From contig OU612069.1 of the NCBI GenBank assembly GCA_914767715.1, positions 12,457,387-12,521,386 on the forward strand: a stretch of DNA of 64,000 nucleotides, given 5' to 3'. Shown here piece by piece: positions 55,832 to 64,000 of this stretch. A model generated the notes under the pieces. The model was not told the DNA's origin, searched no databases, and saw nothing but the letters and a program-made list of their open reading frames with translations. Position 1 is the stretch's first letter; every line of letters begins with the position of its first letter. The translations under genes and the position numbers were made by a program. The DNA comes from Membranipora membranacea (lineage: Eukaryota > Bryozoa > Gymnolaemata > Cheilostomatida > Membraniporidae).

Positions 55832-56552
55832 TCAATGAGTACTCCAGCAAACTTGATCTGCATTGATCATCAGCATGGTGGGATCCTGTGCCTGTTTGGC
55901 TGAACTGCATTCTTTCTGTGCTCGATCCAAAAGCCGTTGCATATGGATGGGTACATGTGGCTGACTGCCAGTGTGGTTCTGGAGTTGGTTTAGATGCAGA
56001 GAGGCTGTCATCTGTGACTGACTTCTATCGGTGTCATGATCTTGAGAAATCTCATCATCTGTAGGAGTAGTAAAAAGTCTGAAACCGTGTTTATACAGCG
56101 TACTACTACTATTCAAGATCTCCTTACACAGTGTAGCCGCCATCCTGAATCCAAGATCATCATCATTGTGATGCTCTCTAAGTCTGTGAGCCAGCGTTGA
56201 GCCGGTAAGCTGGTTTTAGGTGTTTGCTATAATGCAAGCGTGTCTGGTGATCTGAACTTCACATCTTAAAGTCCATCCATACTTGTTGGTACAGCCATAC
56301 TCCATAGTTCAAATGTTTAATATTCCCTGTCCAAGCAGCTGAGTGCAATTTCGATTGGTTAAAAAGGACATTCCGAGGGTGGCATCCTCTGCCACATTGG
56401 ATACCCGAAAAGTTATTATTGCTGAATAACACCTTATTCTGTATTTGAGTAAGTTTGTTCCGTATAGTTGCCATCACTTGATCTGGTATGAGGATGTTTC
56501 GGAACAGGATATTGTCGCCAGAGTCAGAATCTAAGAGGTAGTTAGCTTTCAC
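55832..56552 (-). other. LINE 5' region, unit B, two unassigned frames
   Basis: Second copies of the frames at 53130-53850. No motif recognised. Confidence 0.35.
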
Positions 56553-56915
56553 TAACTTTAGCTTTCGGCTATCTACTTACTCTGGTATATACAGGCAGTG
56601 TCCATGTGCTTAAACTCTTTACCACTGATTTAATTGGTTTGCTGAGATCTGTGCCGATTGTAACTGGTTACTGGGCCATACGGGGGGGGGTGTTTCCCGA
56701 CGACTGGTTTACTGGCTCCCAACCAGTTACTCACCTGGCTGGTTGACTGTAGGGGCGACTGGCTGTGCCGTGGCTAGTTCAGCCCTGAGCTTTTAAAATT
56801 CACTCCTCGGATGGCTAATGTTGACAAGGATCCTTCTGTGTCCTGTTATGAGTAAAACGTGCAGGTTGTTGGGTCTGACTAGTAAGATTGCTGGCTTGCA
56901 TCTCAACTTACTCTT

Positions 56916-57275
56916 TTGATGGCTTTCAACAGTGAGTCCATTTTATCTGATCCGTCTGACTTTTTATCATGGTTTTTTATATGCTCTGGCATCATTCCGA
57001 GAGCTGTGTTGGTGAAGCTTAGTCTGATTCATGCTACTCTTGAATTTATCGCTAGTGGTTTTAATTTTGAGGTCTCTGTCTCGACTGGAGAAGACTCTGT
57101 CCACAAGTTGAGTGATATCTGCGCCAAATTGGTGGAGGCTCTATTTGGCCACCTTTTAAAGAGCATTAAGTCTGTCTCAGGCGTGTTTTGTGGTCAGTCC
57201 AAACTGTCCGCATCGACCTGCAAACATATTCTTAGTGGTTCTCTCATGTACGGCGTAGGCAGCTGCCACTTCTAG
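56916..57275 (+). other. Unassigned 119-codon ORF, unit B
   Basis: Second copy of 54212-54571, identical in translation. No domain recognised. Confidence 0.25.
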
Positions 57276-57286
57276 GCTGGCTCTTA

Positions 57287-57600
57287 GGTTTAGCGCAGCT
57301 TATTATTCTGACCTACCATTAGCCTCAATGAAAAAGAACATAATATAGTTGAAAAGTCCTCTATTCTTGCTCCCTGAGTATATATAAGATTTAAGTTTGT
57401 TCCTGGTGCTTATCTGTCTGATTGTTACACTGAGTTGCCTGCTAGATCCATTCATATAAATTTATTCATCTTTATTTGCATCAATATCATTCGAAGATGT
57501 TCGCCCTCACGTACAAAGAAAAGAGAAATAAATAATCAACAATTCTAACTAAATCAAATTAAAGCAAATGTTTTGACAATGCCAATTTGAATGTATTTGT
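57287..57600. other. Unassigned spacer
   Basis: AT-rich sequence between unit B and the MITE copy 2. No ORF or repeat recognised. Confidence 0.4.
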
Positions 57601-57607
57601 GGTTGTC

Positions 57608-58020
57608 AGGGGCGTATATTCTAAAAAATTTCACTCACTGACTTTTCAGAGATGAGCATAATAATCGGGCGCAGCCCGATCCACACGCTGCAGGCGTGGC
57701 GGGGAGGGTGTGGGAGGGGCGCTTAAGCGCCCTCCCACCACGGAAATTTTTGCATATCGGTAGCAAAATAGTGCAAGCAGAGAGGTATTTCAATAGCTCA
57801 CTGAGCTGTTGGGTACTTTCAGAAAACAACTCAATAGCAGTAGAAGATTACGGTAAAAATGCTCCAGTTATAAAGCACCCATTTGAAAAAAAGCTGACTT
57901 CGATGGGATTCGAACCCACAACAATCTCATTAACAATGATTATAAAGCGAACGCTCTACACACTGAGCTATTCAGCCACTCACGGAATTCCGTGGGCCGT
58001 GAGTGCTAATATACGCCACT
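57608..58020 (-). mobile_element. tRNA-bearing MITE, copy 2
   Basis: Inverted copy of 48854-49267. The ends aggggcgtatatt and (complement) agtggcgtatatt match. Flanks tgtggttgtc (57598-57607) and ggtggttgtt (58021-58030) share gtggttgt, a slightly decayed target duplication. The tRNA-like core (57895-57985 on the minus strand) keeps both Pol III boxes. Its anticodon region differs from copy 1, while the D and T arms are conserved. Confidence 0.85.
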
Positions 58021-58510
58021 GGTGGTTGTTGATGAAAACACATGTTGAGGTAAGAACAGAGGAAAATTAAAATGCAAGGTCTGACAATGTTAAATGAAAA
58101 GAATTCTGTGTATAAATGCTGCGTTGAAGTCAGATATATCGGAATTTGTGGATTTACTATAAGCCTGAAAGCTCTTTCCTTGATGATAAAAATTGGATTT
58201 GTTAGATAAGATATCTACATTGTATTAATCAGGCCTCCAATATTTAACAGAGATTATGCTAATTAAATTCATTTTGCCAATCGTTGAACTCATCAAAATA
58301 TGATACGATCAGAATTAATAGGCAAACCATTTGAGTTAAGCGCTTGTTGATACTGCTCATCGCTCACAAGATTTACCCTAGACTTTCTGAGTTTTTTCCC
58401 TGCCTTAAATGTTTTGTGCATAGTGGAAGTGGCTGAGGGTATAGTTTCCGGTTCCTGTAGATCCAGTCAAGGAGATGTAGTCCTCTGTTGGATCCCCTGT
58501 TCGAGCTCAT

Positions 58511-58927
58511 TTAGCACCTGTTTCCTGTTAGCTCCTGGCATCCTGGCGGACATCCAACTGCTGCCACCAATATTATAAATGACCAGGCTGACCTGGGCAC
58601 GGCCATTTTTATTACCAGGATGGGCAGTTGCCTAACCTGCGGGTCACGGGGTTCACTTACACAGGGAGAGAGTTCAAGGCTTCTTGAGCGGCTTCCAATG
58701 CCCGATGACCTCTGCACTGCACTAGGGTAGGTGTCCCAGAGTGTGGGTGCCACCAAAATCACAGAGCATGCGTCCTTTCGGCGAAGTGTTGGAGTGAGTA
58801 TGATTGCAGTGATCAAGTAAATCCTAGTGTTAAAGGAGGTTTGAAAATCCACGTTATTATAATCCAGTGGTTGTCCAAGAGTGAGTTTTAAGGCAGAGTA
58901 AATAATCCAGAGAAGAGACTGTTGCAT
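58511..58927 (-). pseudogene. LINE C-terminal scrap
   Basis: The minus frame contains TLRRKDACSVILVAPTLWDT, then YPSAVQRSSG, the 'R....FSVAAP.LWN.LP..VR.S' pattern seen at the C-terminus of CR1/Jockey-like LINEs. The other parts of the frame have no match I know. Confidence 0.5.
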
Positions 58928-59240
58928 GTCTGTATTATTGTATTTAATTGAACGATAAATTTGATGCGGTGCCTTTCACTCCTATTTCATTTGAAGCTTT
59001 CATAGTGAATATCAGGCAAATTGAGCGGAAATAGGATAAACACCAAACCCTTAACTACTAGTTTCCCTGTACATGTATTTGAAGAAAATACCGGCATTTA
59101 GCCATTTCTTCTATTTTTGTAAAAAAAAAGAATGCGTAATGAGGAACAAGATATGGGTTTCTATATGTATGCGATTAGCATAATCGCAAAACGGAAATAT
59201 TTCTCTTTGCTAAGTCCAGGAGAGATGCCTTGAGTAGAGC

Positions 59241-59624
59241 ATGCCGTTCTATGCTGTAATCATCGACTTCAGCAAGGGATGGGCTCTAGCAAGTACTCCG
59301 GAAGTTCGAGAAACTCATAGACCTGACTGCATTCTGTCCATAATGGAATGCAAGCCAAAGTGCTCAGTCAAAATAATTTGCTGTCTCAACAAGGGCTGTG
59401 GCTTGGCCCTGACTCTGTTAACACTCTACCTTGCAGCTATGCTGGAAGCGGAGTTTAGGAGCATGCTGAAGAAGGTGTCGATATACAGACACACCACAAT
59501 TCAGATTAACAAAATGTGTCAAACTTCATGGTCGAGACCAAAACTGAGCCTATACTTGAACAAGAAATGCTCTTTCCTGGCGACAGCGCCAGCATGTCTC
59601 AACTTGCTGAGAATCAGAGTGTAA
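59241..59624 (+). pseudogene. Degenerate LINE RT fragment
   Basis: The + frame holds VIIDFSKGWALAS, like RT motif A, and then NKGCGLALTLLTLYLAAMLE, like motif B (normally ..VKQGCVLAPTLF.LYLAAML). Spacing between them is close to normal. Motif C was not found. It is on the opposite strand to the large LINE. Confidence 0.5.
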
Positions 59625-59689
59625 GTAGACAAGTTTTAGGACATAGCTGGAAACTCCAGTCGCAAGAAATCTGAGTGCCTCCACCAAGG

Positions 59690-59840
59690 GTAGGCAGGAT
59701 GGTGTGGTGGTTTGGATTCAAGCTAGACAATCTGAGGGTTGCCGGATCGAATTCGAGACACTACACATGCTACTAAAGGAGGTGAGCTCTCCAGACAATA
59801 GCCTAGCTTGCCCACTCCTACCTTGTACTGGAGTGCGACA
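59690..59840 (+). repeat. tRNA-derived SINE-like element
   Basis: A-box-like ggtgtggtggtttgga (59701-59716) and B-box-like gccggatcgaattcgag (59741-59757), then a body with 'gtgagctctccagacaatag'. It ends where the inverted-repeat element at 59842 starts. Confidence 0.5.
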
Positions 59841-59841
59841 G

Positions 59842-60300
59842 AACCTAGACAGCACACTATATACAGCTAAAGTGAGGCACCTAACTGTGGGGGAACGTAA
59901 TGTCGTTGGAAGGTGTAGAAGCAATGATGCTATCATTGATTTACTGTCCATAATGAAGGTTTTTTGTTCATAACCCAATTAATTTTGATCGGATTTTGAA
60001 TTTGAAAATTGCTTTACAATCAGCAGCATATTGTTATCAACTTGATGTTGTTTCTTCATCAAAAATTATTTTGCCTAAAATTAGTATCAAACTGTTCAAG
60101 ACAAGCTGCTAACTATATTGTAATTTTCAAACTTAAAATCCGATCAAAATTGATCGAGTTATTGACAAATAACCTGGATTTTGGACAGTAAATCAACGAT
60201 AGCATCATTGCTTCTACACCTTCCAATGACGTTACGTTGCCCACAATTAACTTCCTCAGTGCCTCAATGCTAAACCTCCATATAGTGTCCTGTCTAGGTT
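59842..60300. mobile_element. 459-bp inverted-repeat element
   Basis: The ends aacctagacagcacactata and complement aacctagacaggacactata pair. Arms of about 190 bp extend inward, including cggattttgaatttgaaaat and its complement. The loop is about 75 bp. No target duplication is clear. On its right it adjoins a copy of the repeat family also found at 13-22 kb. Confidence 0.75.
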
Positions 60301-63300
60301 AATTATTAAGTCTGTGTTTAAACCTGAGAAATATGATGATTATAAAAAAACAGTTGATGATCAAAACCATGAAGGACCAGCAGCAGCATTCAAGTTGTAA
60401 AGCAAGGCTAATCTGAGTTAAAATCTATTGTCCTATTGTTATATTGAAAATAACCCGAATTCTAATAGCCATTGTAAATCACTTTGGAGTTGCCCCTCCA
60501 CAAAAAAAGTAAAAGCAACTCCCAGTTCACATGTAGTTGCAGCAGGGAGGGTGGTATCCCGCCCTCCCTGGTTGCAGCACCCTCCCTGGTTGCAGTACAT
60601 AGGTATAAACAGGAAGGGGCGGGGCCCTGGTATAAATAACATGACTCAGCCAGAAACGAGGCAGTCACATAGCGACAAACAGATAGTGCAGACTACCATC
60701 ATATTTCGTACTGAGGAATCATGTTATACCTTTGCACCAACTAAAATATATATTTAATCTACCATATTATGGATCCAAACAAAACGTAGGATGCTACAAC
60801 AAAACTGCAAAAAGAAAATAAACTGAAAAGGGAAAACAAAAAGAAGAAGACGAGATTGGGAAAGGGACTCTACTTATGGCTGTTTGTTTTACAACATGTA
60901 TACTCATGAGGACAGCCAGATAACTCATATGAGAATTATATTGCTTCTAGAGTCTCCCCAAAAGGCTGGCGGCTATTACAGAGGATACTCAACTGATAGC
61001 TCTGCACTGAGAGGATTCTGCTTGAGAAATCAATTATTTGTAACAGTTTTTTTGAGGTGAGCCTGTTCTATCGATTGTATTGATGAGTTTAGTTGTATTG
61101 GTCATCCTAAAACCCTAGTTTCAGATAAAACACCATAAAATTATTTAGCATGGGTTTTGATATTGTTACAGGAATAAACATAGTACATTTTCTTAATGTT
61201 ATCAAACAAGCTGCAGGAACTCAAACCCAAACAGCCAATTGTAATACAAGGGCTGTTCACTGAATTCCGTATATTTTCACTTGGCAAATTAATTGTTTTG
61301 TGAGGTTTCTATTTTGGCTGCGCTTTGAAAGGTCCTGATTTGTTCTGGCTTGTCTTACTGTTTATATGTCAACTAATACACAGAACCAAACCTCCTGATT
61401 AGTGCTGTGTGAAATTGCAAACAAGTCAAAAGATAATTTGGCAACAATGTATATTGATATCGATCATAACCGAAATTAAGGGTAATCACATTTTGATATT
61501 GTATGTTGACATCAGAGCAGATCAGAGAAATCTAGCAATCATTTCCTATAAATATGGTAACTGCCTTTCCATTTACCATGAGAAGACAACCATAACAAGA
61601 AAGTGGTCTAATAATTGTCTCACCAAAATATGGTCTATATCGAAAACGCCCCACCGAGAAATGTACTGTTTATCGATAATGAACCATCTGATATCAACCA
61701 ATATCATAGCAACGAATATCATATCGAGCAATTAAATATGGCCTGAATCAAAAATGTCCCATCTGATATCGACCAATATTGATCAATATCTTGATATCCT
61801 GCAACACTTAATTCTATTGGCCATCAAAGAGCAATACTGTGTCAGAAAATTTCATTCTCAAGGACATACGTGAATTAGACGATGACCGAAAGTTAGAACA
61901 GCAGACTGTAGCAGTAATTGACAAAACCTAAAATGAGTTGGATTTTAACGCGATGATTGGTAAAACCTTGTACGATGTGAACTGAAGATATGTGTATTAT
62001 GATCTTATCTGCTTGACTATACCATCAAAATATTTTGAACAAATGTTCTAAAATGTACGACGTAATATAAATGTCGCCTATTTTTTGTAACTGGCTGGAC
62101 ATTGAATAAGTATGATCAGTAACATATTCGAGCGTAATTAGATTAAGGCTTTGGATAACAAAGAATCACCCGCTAGCAGTGCTATTGTAATTTTTATAAA
62201 CCAAAGAAACCTGTTGATAATAAAAACGTAGAGGACCAGCATTCGATTTGACCAACTATGATAATCTGAATTAGCATCTATAGTTTCATATAAAGGTTTA
62301 TAGCATAGGTTCTGAAATTCTTACGAGAATGAACACGTTTCAAGACAGACCGGTGAACATCAGAGTAATCTAGCAATAATCGCGTATAAATATGGTAGTT
62401 GTCTTTCCATTTACGATGAGAAGACAGCCATCAAATGAAAATTGTCTCATAATCGACCCACCAATATATGTTCTATATCGAAAATTGTTTTAAACCAAAG
62501 AAGCCTGTTTATCAAAACGGTTATGATAAAAACCCGTAGAGTACCAGCATTCAATTTGAACAACTACGCTACGCTTATCTGAATTAGTAGAATCTATACC
62601 TTCATTAAGGTTTTTAGCATAAGTTCTGAAATTGTTACTGCAATAAACAAAGTTTTTTGGCTGCTCTATGGAAGGTGCTGACTTGTACTGGCATGTCTTA
62701 CTTATCGTGTCGACCAATACACAAAACCAAACATCTCTACTAGTGCTGTGTGAAATTACTAAACGATATATTGGGAATAAATTATTTTGAATCGATCATA
62801 ACCGTAATTGGGAGTGATCACATTCTGATATTGTATGTTTCAAGACAGAGAGGGCGACATCAGAGAAATCTAGCAATAATCGCCTATAAATATGATAATT
62901 TTCCTCCCATTTACCATGGGGAGACAACTATTAAATGAAAATAGTCTATTAATCGACCAACCGAAATAATGGTCTACATCTAATATAAATACTGCACATT
63001 GTTTTGTACCTGGCTGTGGACATTGTGTGAGTTTGGTTTGTAGCACATACAAATGATTAAAAATTTATCCGCTAGAGGTGCTCTTGTATTTGTTTTAAAC
63101 CTGATTATCAAGACAGTAATAATAAAAACCCATTGAGTACCAGCATTCAATTTGTAAAGCGCCCCGGTAATCCGAATTAAAATCTCAAGCTTCATAAAGG
63201 TCTTTAGCATACATTCTGACATAGTTAGGGGAACAAACAGTGTTCTGTAGTTATTCTAAATATTTTAATACGATCAGCGATAGGCACTCATTGTCCATTG

Positions 63301-63496
63301 TTACGAGAGCATGTTAATCATCACCAGAATTAAGTTTTGTATTTTGAGGCTTATTTTACTTTGTCAGCTCTATTGAAGGGACTTGAGGTAGATTTTTATT
63401 TTCAGATCATGTCAACATCTGATACGAACTTGGCCCGGTCAATAAGCCTCTTCTGTAGGTTATTAATATATCTTACAATAACTTGGCTTTAAAGTA

Positions 63497-63538
63497 GCGA
63501 CCATAGACTTAATAATAATCAAGTCTATGGTAGCGACT
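63497..63538. repeat. Short hairpin
   Basis: gcgaccatagactt pairs with aagtctatggtagcga (one bulged base), with a loop of about 10 nt. Confidence 0.5.
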
Positions 63539-63654
63539 TGGAAAGTACCTGAACCGAAGTAAATCCTCCCACCCTACCCTCCCCATTTTCTAACAAGCTA
63601 CACGCAACTGTCTTAAAATTAATGTGTAAATAATACTTTGGTACTCTTACCTGT

Positions 63655-63718
63655 GACCAGACGATCAGTAAGCGCTGGTATGAGGTGGAGTGACGATCTG
63701 TCGGAACAGCTTTTCTAT
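63655..63718 (-). other. Exon-like block linked to the repeat family
   Basis: On the minus strand, a good acceptor (tttgttatag) and donor (tcacag|gtaaga) enclose 64 nt that are open in one frame. The block resembles the AG/GT-flanked segments after the repeat cores at 15328, 17090, 18195 and 21540, most of which carry stops. No neighbouring coding exon was found. Confidence 0.35.
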
Positions 63719-64000
63719 AACAAACAAAATAAATGGATGGACTTTTAATTGAAATGTTGAAATACAGTCAGGCTCCAAATCAATCAGAGTCACCCGTCTG
63801 ACAAAGGGGGGGGGGGAGAGGGTCTGGGGGGGCTCAGACTACCGCTAGACCAGCTAGCGTATTTTTCCAACAAAATAAACCTGATTGGCAGTCAGAAAGT
63901 AATCCATCATCACCATGGCTGTGGGCACACAATTATTTGTGAAACTAGGCTAATATGATTTAAAGATCTTTTGTTTCATAAAGGTATTTAGCATAGGTTC

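Larger units (their letters stand above)
54581..57286 (-). repeat. LINE 5' region, tandem unit B
   Basis: About 2,706 bp, head-to-tail with unit A. The junction ggctggct-ct-ttttgac shares only a few bases with both parents, consistent with microhomology-mediated duplication. The endonuclease part carries the same frameshift as unit A, so the duplication came after inactivation (or both were copied in one event). The LINE linker is not repeated. An assembly duplicate is an alternative explanation. Confidence 0.9.
60300..64000 (-). repeat. Inverted-orientation copies of the 13-22 kb repeat family
   Basis: Minus-strand copies of the core block lie at about 60300-60430, 61130-61400, 62150-62340, 62480-62720, 63050-63250 and 63950-64000. 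They share 'cataggttctgaaattgtta', 'accagcattcaatttg' and 'taatctgaatta'. A second shared segment (agaaatctagcaataatcgc, then tttccatttaccatgagaag) repeats at about 61500-61630, 62370-62470 and 62850-62960. The repeat period here is about 0.6-1 kb. The ORFs in this stretch reflect the repeats. Confidence 0.65.

Noticed and set aside
62490-62717. Minus-strand 75-codon ORF in the right-hand repeat array
   Set aside because: It runs through the repeat core. Other copies of the core carry stops in this frame.

Overview
The window looks like nuclear DNA of an invertebrate animal. Genes are split by GT-AG introns, the background is AT-rich, and there are many tRNA-derived SINE-like repeats, non-LTR retrotransposon (LINE) remnants, short inverted-repeat DNA transposons and minisatellites. 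The two recognisable host genes (SLX4 and a B-box/coiled-coil/beta-propeller TRIM-like gene) and the transposon types fit a bilaterian such as a mollusc, annelid, echinoderm or hemichordate. The sequence alone does not let me choose a phylum.

Layout. About 1-11.9 kb (+ strand) is the SLX4 gene, the scaffold of structure-specific DNA-repair nucleases. Twelve phase-compatible exons from 2288 to 11873 encode 1,218 residues: BTB domain, four AT-hook cores, SAP-like segment and C-terminal SLX1-binding domain. The 5' part is incomplete. About 13.4-22.3 kb holds a diverged array of one repeated noncoding block, and the same block recurs in inverted orientation at 60.3-64 kb. About 19.8-31 kb is a graveyard of minus-strand LINE pieces split by later insertions, with minisatellites. 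About 32.2-42.6 kb (- strand) is the TRIM/NHL-like gene, five exons, 501 residues from the chosen ATG. Its 6.4 kb intron is full of repeats, including a 1.35 kb foldback element with 9-bp target duplications.

About 44.9-57.3 kb is a nested retrotransposon locus. A minus-strand LINE (AP-endonuclease, reverse transcriptase, C-terminal region) has a 2.7 kb tandem duplication of its 5' part. It is also split by a 4,515-bp element with about 100-bp inverted ends rich in CCCTAC repeats and an 11-bp target duplication. That element carries an ORF with a Cys/His cluster, and the ORF is itself broken by a 414-bp MITE with a tRNA-like core and a 10-bp target duplication. A second copy of this MITE lies at 57.6-58.0 kb. 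From 58 to 64 kb there are LINE scraps, an inverted-repeat element and the inverted copies of the 13-22 kb repeat.

Only the two host genes look intact. The other long ORFs are transposon remnants or chance frames. Intron boundaries were placed by GT/AG signals plus reading-phase continuity; no transcript or database evidence was available.
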